Source: Endozoicomonas sp. OPT23 (GTDB lineage: Bacteria; Pseudomonadota; Gammaproteobacteria; Pseudomonadales; Endozoicomonadaceae). From it: a DNA stretch of 64,000 bases. The notes under the pieces were generated by a model, which searched no databases, had not been told where the DNA came from, and was given only the letters and a program-made list of their open reading frames with translations. Positions 18,540 through 28,109 of this stretch are shown here, in pieces. The translations under genes and the position numbers were made by a program. How positions within the stretch are numbered: the stretch's first letter is position 1; the number at the start of each line of letters is the position of its first letter. The stretch spans positions 886,955-950,954 of the forward strand of contig NZ_PPFD01000003.1 of the NCBI RefSeq assembly GCF_009653635.1, written 5' to 3'.

Positions 18540-19658
18540 TCAAAGGATAACACCTTTCCTTGGTATGAGTTTCCCCTTGATTGACTTGTAGTTTTTGTTG
18601 CTCTTGTGAGCCTGAACAAAGTCTCTCTGAATAATATAAGATGCTCCATTAAAGGCATCTATGAAACTCTTTCTGGCCACAGGGTTATCTTTATCATTCG
18701 TGAAAGCACTGAAATAGCTTTCTAATTCCTCCAGGGGAGTTTTCACTGTTTTTTTGGGATCATCATCTCCAGCACCACCAGGCAGTGAAGCTTCTGGCGG
18801 TTTTTCGAATCGTGCCAGTACCTTTGCTGTAGCCATTCCATGTAGTTGATTCCCAGTCTGTATTTTTGCAGCCCGACTCTGCCCACCGGTTGTAGTTCCT
18901 CCAAATGGTGTGCCAGGCTTCCCCCGCCCCGAGAATACAATGGTTTTAGGGGCTTCTGAATAAACAGCAAGCTCCGTCGTTTTTGGAACAGATAAAGCAG
19001 TAACAATCGCTACTGGCTCTTTGGAATCAGACTCAAAAGCAAAATTTTCCTGCCCAACAACACCTACGTTGTCCAACTGCACTCCAGCTTTGACCAGAGC
19101 ACTACCCAGATGATCTCTCTCGGCAAAAACCAGCACTGCCGAAGGACATAAATTATGTGGATAGTGTGTGGACTCAAGTGCATACAAACCTGTCTCTGTG
19201 TCTATAACTGTCGATTTAAGGGACTGATCCAGACCATATCTCAGACTCAGTTCACAGGTAGCACTGGATGAAGAAGTCAGAGGTTTTGTTATCTCAACCC
19301 TATGATCAATAAAATAGACTCCCGTTAACATAAGCTGACAGTGATCAGGAGAGGCCAGTTTCGTTATCATGTCTTCAGCATCATTAGGATGAACTTTCTG
19401 AATACAGTTTTGATCTAAATCCAGAGCATCTTTCCCAGCAATCACTGTAGTCGCTTCGAGCAAGTCATTATGAAACTCAGCATAATCAACGGGATTATAT
19501 GACTGGTGGTATGTCTCCAATAAATACCCGGCAATCAGTAGCTGGAGCAGACTATCTAAAGGCAGGTCGCTCTGCTGGGAATACACAGAAGTATTAAACA
19601 AAAGTACAAAGCTCAGAAGACTGGACTTAACCAGCAATAGCTCGCGATTTTTACTCAC
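18540..19658 (-). CDS. Hypothetical exported protein
   Basis: I prefer the GTG start at 19658 (VSKNRELLLVKSSLLSFVLLFNTSVYS), which gives a signal peptide and has GGA about 9 bp upstream. The open frame extends further to 19742. The mature 340 or so residues contain four or more cysteines (NCIQ, HCQL, TCEL, LCPS), which suggests disulfides. A Gly-rich, low-complexity stretch (RGKPGTPFGGTTTGGQ) and a basic C-terminus follow. I do not recognise the family. It lies upstream of, and in the same direction as, nothing obvious: the next minus-strand gene downstream is the hypothetical at 13406. Confidence 0.55.
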   Translation of the reverse strand: MSKNRELLLVKSSLLSFVLLFNTSVYSQQSDLPLDSLLQLLIAGYLLETYHQSYNPVDYAEFHNDLLEATTVIAGKDALDLDQNCIQKVHPNDAEDMITKLASPDHCQLMLTGVYFIDHRVEITKPLTSSSSATCELSLRYGLDQSLKSTVIDTETGLYALESTHYPHNLCPSAVLVFAERDHLGSALVKAGVQLDNVGVVGQENFAFESDSKEPVAIVTALSVPKTTELAVYSEAPKTIVFSGRGKPGTPFGGTTTGGQSRAAKIQTGNQLHGMATAKVLARFEKPPEASLPGGAGDDDPKKTVKTPLEELESYFSAFTNDKDNPVARKSFIDAFNGASYIIQRDFVQAHKSNKNYKSIKGKLIPRKGVIL

Positions 19659-19793
19659 TTCTACATTCCAGTTTTTTATTAATATGGGAAGGTATAGGTG
19701 AATATTCTGGGTCTGCGTACTTTTATGGTAATAATTTGGCACTGATGAGATGCGAGCTTCAGCTTCTACTTTCTATTGTTAATTTTTTTGTAA

Positions 19794-19826
19794 ACAAAAA
19801 AGAGAGCAGGTCTCCCGGCTCTCTTT
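19794..19826 (-). terminator. Intrinsic terminator after the barrel-protein gene
   Basis: Read leftward, AAAGAGAGC pairs with GCTCTCTTT around a 10-nt loop and runs into TTTTG. It lies 27 bp past the stop codon at 19853. Confidence 0.85.
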
Positions 19827-19852
19827 CAGGTGATAATCAGTTCTGGTTTAGC

Positions 19853-20974
19853 TTAGAAAGCTTCACCTACACGGAAGTACAGCAGGCTGTTTTCATCTTC
19901 CTGGTTGTTGTAGGAGAAGTCGATACGCAGGGACAGCTTGGATTCAGGGATCAGCATGTAGCGAACACCTACGACACCAGCCATATATGTCTTGTCTGTG
20001 CCAGCTTCTTTAACCTGGTCATCAAATCCGCCAAAACCTTTAGCAACAACAACACCTGTAGACATACCCCACTTATCATTGAACCAGTGACGAACGTAGG
20101 CTTCACCTGTTACAGCACTGTGAGCAGTACCTTCACGGGAAAGTCCCTGAAAGTCTCGTACTGTGCCATTCAATGTTACAGCTTTATCCGGGGCTTCACT
20201 GGTGTTGTATTCCAGACCACCACGGAATGCCAGTGTTGTTTTCTCGGAAAGTGGCGTGTAATGACGAGCATCGATTTTTACTGTCTCGTACTCAAACTCA
20301 CCGTCTCTGATACCAAGCAAAGATTTTTCTTTATCCAGTTTGGTTTTGAAGAGGTTAACTTTTACGTAAGCACCGGAGGTTGGGTAAAACTTATTATCTC
20401 TGGTGTTGTAGTTGATCTCAGGGCCAAATTGAACCGTTGTATCGTCTGTTGCATAGTTAGTTAGATTTGTATAATCCGAGGGATCACGTCCGCCCATTTC
20501 CAACTGGCTGTATTTCCATGCAAGACCAGCATACATACTGTCTGTCACTTTGTAGGTCAGACTACCCCAGTCAGTCACTGATACAGTATTAAAGGGGTTC
20601 AGCTGGCCATTTTCAGCTGACAACGTGAAATCTGCATCGGTATAGCCCAGATAGTTCAAGAAACGCCAGTTATCATTCAGGAAATAGTAGTCAGTTTCAA
20701 AACCCAGATTCCAGTTATCGTTGGAACCGTAAACCATGGTGAATTTAGTAAAAGAAGGACGTGAGCCTTCATCAAACTGATTTACCATGGTTGGAATAGC
20801 TGCAACTGCAAAATCAAAGTCCGGATCGTACATAGGTCCGGCAGGCATGCTGAACTGAGCGCCATCAATCTTGGCATTGCCATCTTTAGCGGTTTTCGCT
20901 GCATCTTCAGCCATTACACCCATAGAAATAGATGCGGCCAAAGCCCCCAGTGCAAACTTACGAATAGTGCTCAT
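19853..20974 (-). CDS. Outer-membrane beta-barrel protein (BamA/surface-antigen-like barrel)
   Basis: A 373-residue exported barrel. I use the ATG at 20974 (MSTIRKFALGALAASISMGVMA) because GGGG stands 8 bp upstream. The track's first codon would be TTG. The mature protein has alternating aromatic strands (NWNLGFETDYYF, WGSLTYKVTDSMYAGLAWKYS, FYPTSGAYVKVNLFK, YVRHWFNDKWGMSTGVVVAKGFGGF) and ends SLLYFRVGEAF, with the terminal Phe that Bam recognises. RDNKFYPTSGAYVKV resembles the strand after the periplasmic turn in Omp85-family barrels, and no POTRA domain is present. It is likely a stand-alone surface-antigen-type barrel whose function is unknown. A degenerate paralog is at 14465. Confidence 0.75.
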   Translation of the reverse strand: MSTIRKFALGALAASISMGVMAEDAAKTAKDGNAKIDGAQFSMPAGPMYDPDFDFAVAAIPTMVNQFDEGSRPSFTKFTMVYGSNDNWNLGFETDYYFLNDNWRFLNYLGYTDADFTLSAENGQLNPFNTVSVTDWGSLTYKVTDSMYAGLAWKYSQLEMGGRDPSDYTNLTNYATDDTTVQFGPEINYNTRDNKFYPTSGAYVKVNLFKTKLDKEKSLLGIRDGEFEYETVKIDARHYTPLSEKTTLAFRGGLEYNTSEAPDKAVTLNGTVRDFQGLSREGTAHSAVTGEAYVRHWFNDKWGMSTGVVVAKGFGGFDDQVKEAGTDKTYMAGVVGVRYMLIPESKLSLRIDFSYNNQEDENSLLYFRVGEAF

Positions 20975-21452
20975 GTCCAACAGCCCCTTTTATACTGCCA
21001 GTCTGGATTTAAATTCTTTTTTCAGTTCTGAATTTCTGCTTTACGCCCCCGAAAATTCAAGACCTGATACTGCAAAAGCTAAGTCCTGGTCTGTTCAGAT
21101 ATGTTTCAGCGATGGCTATCGTATAAATGATAAGAAATGGAATAAATTTCTTTTGAAACGAGAAGGTCTGTAAAACTCTGTGTGAGTTTTTTTAAATTCG
21201 CTGTTCATATCTGAGAACTGCGATCAGTATACGGGCAACCATTAAGTGTAAATATTTCACATAGTCCAATAAATGTTTCATTTTCTATTTATTCTTACCA
21301 AAAATTGACATATATCTAAAAAATACTGCTCAAAAATCAAACAAATATTTTCAAATAAGAAATTCACAAAGTAATTAATAAAGCGAAGAAAAATCTTCAC
21401 AACAATTAAATCCATAGATGATAGAGATTTAATCCATGATTAATTATTAAAT
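20975..21452. other. Intergenic region upstream of the barrel-protein gene
   Basis: About 480 bp, markedly AT-rich beyond 21200, with no supported gene. It should hold the promoter of the barrel-protein gene. No operator palindrome stands out. Confidence 0.5.
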
Positions 21453-21478
21453 AAAAAAATAGCCGACTTAAAGCCGGC
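21453..21478 (-). terminator. Intrinsic terminator of the ara operon
   Basis: Read leftward, GCCGGCTTT/AAGTCGGC forms a short stem with one mismatch and is followed by ATTTTTTT. It lies 37 bp after the araA stop. Confidence 0.7.
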
Positions 21479-21514
21479 CATTTTTAATGAAATCAATTCT
21501 GGTCATTCAAGGAA

Positions 21515-23002
21515 TTACATAAATCTGTAGTACATCTCGTTGTGACGCAGCTCCTTCTTGAACTCGTTAACCTTGGTGTCTTCGTCGATGGTTACCAGCT
21601 CAATGCCAGCCATTTCAGCAAAGTCGTTCACTACATCCATGCTGATCGCCTGGGTGTAAGTAGTGTGGTGAGCACCACCAGCATAGATCCAGGCTGCAGC
21701 TGCAGTCTTCAGGTTCGGCATTGGCTCCCAAAGGGTAGAAGCAACCGGCAGGTGTGGCATCTCTTCAGGAGTAGCAGCCTTAACCGTGTTAGCAATCAGG
21801 CGGTAGTGTGAACCCATTTCAACCAGAGACAGGTTGATGCCGTCGCCTTCCTGACCGGTGAAGATCAGACGGGCAACGTCTGCACGACAACCGATAGTGT
21901 GCAGGTGAACCTGAACGCTTGGCTTGTCAGCAGCGATGGTTGGGCAAACTTCCAGCATGTGTGCGCCCAGCACCTGATCAGTTTCGGCAAAGTTGTAGGT
22001 GTAGTCTTCCATGAAGGAAGTACCGCCATTCAGACCTTTAGCCATCACCTTGGTGATACGGGTCATTGCAGCAGTTTTCCAGTCGCCTTCACCGCCGTAA
22101 CCGTAACCTTTAGCCATCAGACGCTGAGTTGCCAGACCCGGCAGAGCAGTCAGACCGGTCAGGTCTTCAAAACAGTTGGTGTATGCCATGCTGTCATGCT
22201 CAACCAGAAATGCTTCCATACCAGCTTCCAGGCGCGCTTCCTGCTGAATGATCTTCAGGGTTTCAGCGTCTTCCAGCAGTTCAGGAGCCAGAGTGAATTC
22301 TGTCTTGTAGATTTCGATCAGAGCAGCAACCTGCTCATCAGTTACGGCATCAACGTAGGCAGCCAGATCCCCCAGACCGTAGGCGTTTACTTCAAAGCCA
22401 AACTGAATCTGAGCAGCAACCTTGTTGCCATCGGTAACAGCAACCTGACGCATGTTGTCGCCAAAACGAGCCACTTTCAGAGTCTGGGACTCCATCCAGC
22501 CCATAGCCGCACGACACCAGTCATCCAGTTCCTTATGGACTTCACTGTCCTGCCAGTGACCCACAATAACCTTACGATCCTGCTTCATGCGGGTACCGAT
22601 AAAGCCAAATTCACGGTCGCCATGAGCACTCTGGTTAGTGTTCATGAAGTTCATGTTGATCTCATTCCACGGCAGACCGGCGTTGAACTGAGTGTGCAGG
22701 TGAACGAAAGGCTTGTTCAGCTGCTTCAGACCAGCAATCCACATCTTGGCTGGAGAGAAAGTGTGCATCCACAGGATCAGACCGGCACAGTTGTCGTCGT
22801 TGTTCGCTTCACGACAAACCAGGGCGATCTCGCGAGCACTTTTCACGGTACCCTTGTTAACAAAAGGTGCAGAAATAGCGGCAGAACCGTTAAAACCCTG
22901 AACCATCTCTTCAGAGTGCTCAGCTACTGCTTCCAGAACCTTAGGGCCGTAGAGATCCTGAGAACCTGTTACAAACCAAACCTGCTTTTCAAAAACTTTC
23001 AT
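21515..23002 (-). CDS. araA: AraA, L-arabinose isomerase
   Basis: Converts L-arabinose to L-ribulose in the cytoplasm, the first catabolic step. The 495 residues match the usual size. Start [19 protein letters not shown] at 23002 is chosen over the TTG at 23023 because GGA stands 8 bp upstream and the N-terminus then aligns with known AraA. Conserved segments include [42 protein letters not shown] (active-site loop with the catalytic Glu), [10 protein letters not shown] and [14 protein letters not shown]. It is the last gene of araB-araD-araA, separated from araD by 182 bp that contain a large branched palindrome. E. coli has the order B-A-D. Confidence 0.97.
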   Translation of the reverse strand: MKVFEKQVWFVTGSQDLYGPKVLEAVAEHSEEMVQGFNGSAAISAPFVNKGTVKSAREIALVCREANNDDNCAGLILWMHTFSPAKMWIAGLKQLNKPFVHLHTQFNAGLPWNEINMNFMNTNQSAHGDREFGFIGTRMKQDRKVIVGHWQDSEVHKELDDWCRAAMGWMESQTLKVARFGDNMRQVAVTDGNKVAAQIQFGFEVNAYGLGDLAAYVDAVTDEQVAALIEIYKTEFTLAPELLEDAETLKIIQQEARLEAGMEAFLVEHDSMAYTNCFEDLTGLTALPGLATQRLMAKGYGYGGEGDWKTAAMTRITKVMAKGLNGGTSFMEDYTYNFAETDQVLGAHMLEVCPTIAADKPSVQVHLHTIGCRADVARLIFTGQEGDGINLSLVEMGSHYRLIANTVKAATPEEMPHLPVASTLWEPMPNLKTAAAAWIYAGGAHHTTYTQAISMDVVNDFAEMAGIELVTIDEDTKVNEFKKELRHNEMYYRFM

Positions 23003-23060
23003 TTGTTCATTCCATTCAATCAACCCACCACCAATAAAGGGCAGGTTTTTTTATGCGAAA

Positions 23061-23160
23061 GCCCTGAAGGGTGTTGGTCTTTCAAAGGCCATGGATTGGC
23101 CTGCTAGCGAATCTGACCATGGATGGTCAGTTGAGCGGAAAGACCAATACCCTTCAGGGC
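23061..23160. repeat. Branched (cloverleaf-like) palindrome between araD and araA
   Basis: Two 23-nt arms (23061-23083 and 23138-23160) pair at 22 of 23 positions. The 54 nt between them hold two further hairpins: GGCCA/TGGCC (23087-23101) and CTGACCA/TGGTCAG (23113-23130), each with a TGGA(T) loop. RNA from either strand would fold as a three-way junction. Because it is inside the ara operon, it may adjust the araD to araA ratio by stabilising or processing mRNA. It could also be a mobile palindromic unit. The arm sequences do not recur elsewhere in the window that I can see. Confidence 0.85.
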
Positions 23161-23184
23161 GAAAATCTATTTGCTAAGAAAGAA

Positions 23185-23925
23185 TCACTTCTTACCCTGA
23201 CCGTAATAAGCATTAGCGCCATGCTTACGGAGGTAATGCTTATCCAGCAAACGCTGAGGAATATTGGTCACTTCAGGGTTCAGCTGCACAGTGCGGAAAG
23301 CCATCTTGGCCACTTCTTCCATCACTACCGCGTTATGAACCGCATTCTTTGGAGAAGTACCCCAACTGAACGGGCCATGCTCACTGATCACAATACCCGG
23401 AACAGCCATCGCATCACCGCTACCATTTGCAATAGTCTCGATGATTACCTTGCCGGTATTCAGTTCGTACTCGGATTCAATTTCTTCTTTGGTCAGAGCA
23501 CGGGTGCAAGGAATCTCACCGTAGAAATAGTCAGCGTGTGTCGTACCCAGTGCCGGAATAGCACGGCTCGCCTGCGCCCATGAAGTCGCGTAAGAAGAGT
23601 GAGTATGAACGACGCCGCTCATGTTCTCGTAAGTGCGGTACAGAACCAGATGCGTAGCGGTATCGGAAGAAGGATTCATTTCACCTTCAACCTTATTGCC
23701 ATCCAGATCCAGAACCACCATATTGGCAGGGCTCAGTTCTTCGTAAGCAACACCACTTGGCTTGATCACCACCAAACCCATTTCACGGTCGATGCCGGAA
23801 ACATTGCCCCAGGTGAACGTCACCAGACCGTATTCCTGCAACGCCATATTGGCCTTGTAGACGTCTTCTCTCAGCTGAAGCAGGCGCTGAGCCTGCTCTT
23901 CAGTTTTAACGAAATCGCTGATCAT
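23185..23925 (-). CDS. araD: AraD, L-ribulose-5-phosphate 4-epimerase
   Basis: Zinc-dependent class II aldolase-fold enzyme. It epimerises L-ribulose-5-phosphate to D-xylulose-5-phosphate and passes carbon to the pentose phosphate pathway. The 246 residues carry the metal ligands in [14 protein letters not shown] and [11 protein letters not shown], the substrate loop [15 protein letters not shown] for phosphate binding, and C-terminal [15 protein letters not shown], all typical of AraD. Its start ATGA overlaps the araB stop by 4 bases, so the two are translationally coupled. Confidence 0.96.
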   Translation of the reverse strand: MISDFVKTEEQAQRLLQLREDVYKANMALQEYGLVTFTWGNVSGIDREMGLVVIKPSGVAYEELSPANMVVLDLDGNKVEGEMNPSSDTATHLVLYRTYENMSGVVHTHSSYATSWAQASRAIPALGTTHADYFYGEIPCTRALTKEEIESEYELNTGKVIIETIANGSGDAMAVPGIVISEHGPFSWGTSPKNAVHNAVVMEEVAKMAFRTVQLNPEVTNIPQRLLDKHYLRKHGANAYYGQGKK

Positions 23926-25646
23926 GCCAGAGCCTCTTCCTTTTCTTCTGCCATCTCTTCAGCAAAAGCTTCAGCCTGAGTCATCGTCAGAACTTCCATC
24001 GCCTGACCCAGCTGCTGGTAAGCGTTGTAACGACGCTGGTAATGCTTCATGCGTGTAGGACGTGGGTGATAAACCTGACAGATCGGGCTGGCCATTGCCT
24101 TCTGAGCTTCTTCTGTTGTCGCGTAAGTACCCGCAGCAACCGCAGCAAAGATACCGGCACCCAGTGCACAGCACTGCTCGGAATCAACGACAGCAATCTC
24201 ATAACCCATGACATCACTGCACATCTGCATAACCAAAGAAGACTTCTTGGAGATACCACCGATAGCGATAACACGCTTGATCGGAGCTCCCTGGTCTTTC
24301 ATGCTTTCAGTAATCGCCTTGGCACCAAACGCTGTGGACTCAACCAGACCGTGGAACACTTCCGGTGCGTCAGAACCCAGATTCAGCTTGTTGATGGAAC
24401 CGGTCAAACGCTGGTTGGCGTATGGTGTACGACGACCGTTATGCCAATCCAGAGCCAGAGCACCGTCGGAAAAAGGTTCGCGCTGGCTGACAGCCTGAGT
24501 CAGCATAGGCAGCAGGGATTCTTCCAGCTTTTCCATGGTTGGCTGATCTTCAGGATGATCTTTCGCCCACTGCTGCATTGGCCATGCCAGCAGACGTTTG
24601 TACCATGCGTAAATGTCGCCGAAAGCGGACTGACCGGCTTCCAGAGTCACCATGTCTGGCAGGGCACTGCCCAGAACCTGACCGCAGATACCTTCAATAG
24701 TTTTATCGCCCAGCTCTTCAGGCTCAACCATCAGGATGTCACAGGTGGATGTACCCATAACCTTCACCAGGTCACCGGCACGAGCGCCAGCACCGACTGC
24801 GCCCATGTGGCAGTCGAATTCACCAACCGCAATGGCAATGCCTTCTTTCAGACCCAGCTTTTCAGACCATTCAGCCGACAGACGACCCGCTACAGCTTCA
24901 GAGGTGTAAACCTCTTCGGAGTAATTCGCACGCATACCTTCCAGAGTTGGGGAGATAGCGTTCAGGAATTCCTGAGGAGGCAGACCACCCCAGCTTTCGT
25001 GCCACAAAGCCTTATGACCAGCAGCACAGATACCACGCTTGATGCTCTGTGGGTGCAGATTGTCAGACAGCAGGGCAGGGAGCCAGTCGCACAGTTCAAC
25101 CCAGGTGTGAGCTGCTTTCGCTACGGCTTCGTCCTGTTCGGAAACATAAGCCGCCTTGGACAGGAACCATTCAGAGGAGTAAATGCCACCAACGAATTTG
25201 GTGTAATCTTCAAACTTGTCGGACTTCGCCAGTGTGTTAATACGATCAGCGACTTCTACAGACGTGTGATCTTTCCACAGGATGAACATGGCGTTCGGGT
25301 TTTCAGCGAACTCTGGCTTCAGCGCCAGAATCTCACCTTTTTCGTCTACTGGAGCCGGGGTAGAACCCGTCGTATCAACACCAATACCGACAACCTTATC
25401 AGCAACGCCTTCACCGGCTTCCAGCAAAGCGCTCTTGATAGCGGCAGTCATGGACTCGATATAGTCCAGCGGGTGGTGACGGAAACGGGATTCAGCCGCG
25501 TCGCTGTACTTGCCTTCCATCCAGCGTGGATAGTTGCAGACACCGCAGCCCAGCTCTTTGCCAGTATGTGTATCTACGATCACTGCGCGGCCGGAATCGG
25601 AACCGAAGTCCAGGCCAATTACATAGCTTTCTGCCATCTCACCCAT
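23922..25646 (-). CDS. araB: AraB, L-ribulokinase
   Basis: FGGY-family kinase that phosphorylates L-ribulose at O5 with ATP. The 574-residue protein shows the N-terminal phosphate loop [37 protein letters not shown], the FGGY signature region with [16 protein letters not shown], and C-terminal [12 protein letters not shown] for nucleotide binding. Length and motifs fit AraB. The start may be this ATG or the one three codons inside (25637), which lines up better with other AraB proteins but has its purine-rich site too close. First gene of the operon; a 490-bp control region separates it from abfA. Confidence 0.95.
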   Translation of the reverse strand: MGEMAESYVIGLDFGSDSGRAVIVDTHTGKELGCGVCNYPRWMEGKYSDAAESRFRHHPLDYIESMTAAIKSALLEAGEGVADKVVGIGVDTTGSTPAPVDEKGEILALKPEFAENPNAMFILWKDHTSVEVADRINTLAKSDKFEDYTKFVGGIYSSEWFLSKAAYVSEQDEAVAKAAHTWVELCDWLPALLSDNLHPQSIKRGICAAGHKALWHESWGGLPPQEFLNAISPTLEGMRANYSEEVYTSEAVAGRLSAEWSEKLGLKEGIAIAVGEFDCHMGAVGAGARAGDLVKVMGTSTCDILMVEPEELGDKTIEGICGQVLGSALPDMVTLEAGQSAFGDIYAWYKRLLAWPMQQWAKDHPEDQPTMEKLEESLLPMLTQAVSQREPFSDGALALDWHNGRRTPYANQRLTGSINKLNLGSDAPEVFHGLVESTAFGAKAITESMKDQGAPIKRVIAIGGISKKSSLVMQMCSDVMGYEIAVVDSEQCCALGAGIFAAVAAGTYATTEEAQKAMASPICQVYHPRPTRMKHYQRRYNAYQQLGQAMEVLTMTQAEAFAEEMAEEKEEALA

Positions 25647-25737
25647 GGTCTGTCTCTATCTATGAAGCATTAAAAATTTTCTGATATTCATTCTGCTTAT
25701 ATGAGCGAGGGAATGGCATGTTTGGTCAGGCTGAAAA

Positions 25738-25754
25738 CATGGATGGAATCGCTA
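25738..25754 (-). promoter_or_regulatory. AraC half-site, single
   Basis: The plus strand reads CATGGATGGAATCGCTA. The opposite strand therefore fits the E. coli AraC half-site pattern TAGC-N7-TCCATA with one mismatch. It lies about 90 bp ahead of araB and would place AraC near the araB promoter. Confidence 0.6.
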
Positions 25755-25855
25755 ATGATCAAATGATTTAAGTTTTGTCACTATCTTTTAATTGCTGAGA
25801 ATAAGCCTAATAAATATGGATTAATTCCGTTTTTATTTGATAAGGCCTCTCAATG

Positions 25856-25893
25856 TATGGCGTTATCAGCTAAATAAATGGACAAAAATGTTA
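25856..25893 (-). promoter_or_regulatory. Tandem AraC half-sites, araI1-I2-like
   Basis: TATGGCGTTATCAGCTA (25856-25872) and AATGGACAAAAATGTTA (25877-25893) stand in direct repeat with starts exactly 21 bp apart. That is the spacing of araI1-I2 in E. coli. On the minus strand both read TAGC/TAAC-N7-xCCATA/T, pointing toward araB. They lie about 210 bp from araB and 245 bp from abfA, and could serve both. Confidence 0.72.
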
Positions 25894-26135
25894 GATCGAC
25901 CGTTTATGATTTAAATCACTTTAACGCTTCCCTGATTTTTACCAGAATGAGCCTCAAGCTCTGTTGTTTATTAACATGTCTCTTTTGACTCTCTATCAAG
26001 AGGCTGACCAAACAACGCCCCGCAAAGTGCATGAGCGAACTGTTTAAATCGTTGAGTTTGTTATGTCTTTAATAACTTAACGACGACGTATACCGAATAA
26101 AGCTATTACCGATTAGTCGAATCAAGGTGGACGGC

Positions 26136-27686
26136 ATGAAGACACTTCGAATTAATGAATCGAAGAAAAAAAGTCAGATTAACGAAGATATCTACGGGCA
26201 GTTTGCTGAGCATCTGGGTCGTTGCATCTACGAAGGCATCTACGTAGGCGAAGACTCCGAGATCCCTAACAAAAATGGTATGCGTACCGACGTGGTTGAA
26301 GCCCTGAAAGAGATGGGTGTACCGGTTCTGCGCTGGCCTGGCGGTTGTTTTGCAGACGAATACCACTGGATGGAAGGTGTAGGCCCGAAAGCAGAGCGTA
26401 CTCCTATGGTTAACTCCCTGTGGGGTGGCCTGATCGAGAACAACCACTTTGGTACTCACGAATTCTTCGAGCTGTGCGAACAGCTGGGCTGCAAGACCTA
26501 CATCAACGGTAACATGGGCAGTGGTACTGTTCAGGAGATGCAGGACTGGGTTCAGTACATGACTGACACCTCTACTTCTCCAATGGCTGAACTTCGTCGT
26601 AAGAACGGCCGCGAAGAGCCATGGCGCGTAAACTACTTCGGCATCGGTAACGAAATGTGGGGCTGTGGCGGTAATATGCTGCCAGAGCATTACGCCAGCG
26701 AATTCCGTCGTTACAATAACTTTGTCAAAGACTACGACTGGATGAACTTCACTTCCGATACCAAGATCAAGCGTATCGCATCTGGTCCTAACCGCGATGA
26801 TTACAAGTGGACTGACACCGTAATGGAAGGCATCACCCGTACTGATGCTGGTCGTAGCGAATTTGGTGATTTCGCAAGTTTCCTGGGTGGTGTTCCATCC
26901 GGTCTGGCGCTGCATTACTACGCGATTCCGGGTGACTTCACCTGCCGTGGTGATTCCGTCGACTTTGACGAAGAAGAGTACTACGCGACTGTTTCCAAAG
27001 CAGCCTGGATGGAAGAGCTGATCGTTAAGCACGGCGCCATCATGGACAAGTACGACCCAGAGAAGAACATCGGTCTGATGGTTGACGAATGGGGCACATG
27101 GTACGACGCTCTGGAAGGCACCAACCCGCTGTTCCTGTACCAGCAGAGCACTATCCGTGATGCACTGGTAGCTTCCCTGACCTTCAACATCTTTAACAAG
27201 CACTCTGACCGTGTTCACATGGCCAACATTGCCCAGATGGTGAACGTACTGCAGGCCATGGTACTGACTGAAGGCGATCAGATGATCAAGACGCCTACAT
27301 TCCATGCCTTCAAGATGTTCAAGGGGCACCACAATGCGACTCTGATCGAGTCTGCGCTGGAAGGTATCAAGCAGATCAGTGATGAAGACGAAGATCACTT
27401 CGTTAACGAAATCTTTGAGTCCGTATCTCAGGCTGAAGACGGTTCCTACACTGTATCGCTAACTAACGTAGCTCTGGAAGATTCCCAGTCACTGGAAATT
27501 GCCTTCGAAGCGTTCAAGCCAGAAAGCGTAGAAGCCACCATTCTGACCGGTACGGTTGACGCTCATAATACCTTCGATGAGCCAGAAGTTGTGAAGACGG
27601 TTGAATTCACCGACTTCGAAATCACCGAAAAAGGTCTGAAACTGACCATGCCTGCTACTTCCGTAGTGTGCCTGATCGTTAAGTAA
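26136..27686 (+). CDS. abfA: Intracellular alpha-L-arabinofuranosidase, GH51
   Basis: Retaining hydrolase that removes terminal alpha-L-arabinofuranosyl units from short arabino-oligosaccharides, giving arabinose to AraA. The 516 residues lack a signal peptide, so substrates must be imported. GH51 hallmarks are LRWPGGCFADEYHW, the acid/base Glu in FGIGNEMWGCGG (about 173), the nucleophile Glu in LMVDEWGTWYD (about 317), and a C-terminal beta-sandwich. The ATG at 26136 follows AAGGTGG by 6 bp. The GTG at 26127 is too close. It is divergent from araBDA and shares AraC half-sites, so co-induction by arabinose is likely. A short hairpin follows the stop. Confidence 0.95.
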   Translation: MKTLRINESKKKSQINEDIYGQFAEHLGRCIYEGIYVGEDSEIPNKNGMRTDVVEALKEMGVPVLRWPGGCFADEYHWMEGVGPKAERTPMVNSLWGGLIENNHFGTHEFFELCEQLGCKTYINGNMGSGTVQEMQDWVQYMTDTSTSPMAELRRKNGREEPWRVNYFGIGNEMWGCGGNMLPEHYASEFRRYNNFVKDYDWMNFTSDTKIKRIASGPNRDDYKWTDTVMEGITRTDAGRSEFGDFASFLGGVPSGLALHYYAIPGDFTCRGDSVDFDEEEYYATVSKAAWMEELIVKHGAIMDKYDPEKNIGLMVDEWGTWYDALEGTNPLFLYQQSTIRDALVASLTFNIFNKHSDRVHMANIAQMVNVLQAMVLTEGDQMIKTPTFHAFKMFKGHHNATLIESALEGIKQISDEDEDHFVNEIFESVSQAEDGSYTVSLTNVALEDSQSLEIAFEAFKPESVEATILTGTVDAHNTFDEPEVVKTVEFTDFEITEKGLKLTMPATSVVCLIVK

Positions 27687-27709
27687 TTCAGTCTTAATCG
27701 TGAAATACA

Positions 27710-27730
27710 CCGCTCTGATGGTCAGAGCGG
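27710..27730 (+). terminator. Hairpin after abfA
   Basis: The 9-bp perfect stem CCGCTCTGA / TCAGAGCGG has a TGG loop and is followed by only two T residues. It is a partial terminator or mRNA 3' stabiliser, since the next gene starts 16 bp later. Confidence 0.6.
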
Positions 27731-27745
27731 TTCTGGAATAAAACT

Positions 27746-28048
27746 ATGAGTCAGAGTCCTAACAACCGTTTTTGCAAGCGATGTCTGGTTGAAGAAGTAA
27801 GTGCCGAGCACTACAAACATCTTCAGTCGTATATCGCAAAGATTGATGATGAACTGAAAGTGACAGACATCACTTATCAGGCGCGTCTGGATATCTGCAA
27901 AGGTTGTGATCACCTTCACGAAGGACTCTGCCGTGCCTGTGGCTGTTATGTTGAGCTGCGCGGCATTATGAAACGAAACCGCTGTCCTTATAAAAAGTGG
28001 TTGGCGGTTTCTGATCAGGATGAGCAAGCATTGGCTCTATCCGCCTGA
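27746..28048 (+). CDS. Cysteine-rich small protein, DUF6171-like
   Basis: A 100-residue cytoplasmic protein with regularly placed cysteines: FCKRCLVEE, DICKGCDHL, GLCRACGCYVELR and NRCPYKKW. The CxxC pairs plus final CPYxxW match the DUF6171 layout, probably one zinc-binding unit or two. Function is unknown. GGA precedes the ATG by 8 bp. It follows abfA by 59 bp in the same direction and may be read through from it. A small hairpin (GGGTATG/CATACCC) follows at 28068-28088. Confidence 0.7.
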   Translation: MSQSPNNRFCKRCLVEEVSAEHYKHLQSYIAKIDDELKVTDITYQARLDICKGCDHLHEGLCRACGCYVELRGIMKRNRCPYKKWLAVSDQDEQALALSA

Positions 28049-28109
28049 TACACAAATAAATAGATCAGGGTATGCTTCATACATACCCCATGCACTTTTC
28101 TTGTACCTG

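Noticed and set aside
24042-25673. 543-codon plus-strand frame opposite araB
   Set aside because: Exact antisense of a complete, well-conserved ribulokinase. The long frame arises from codon bias on the true strand. The same holds for 21899-23107 (opposite araA) and 26106-27398 (opposite abfA).
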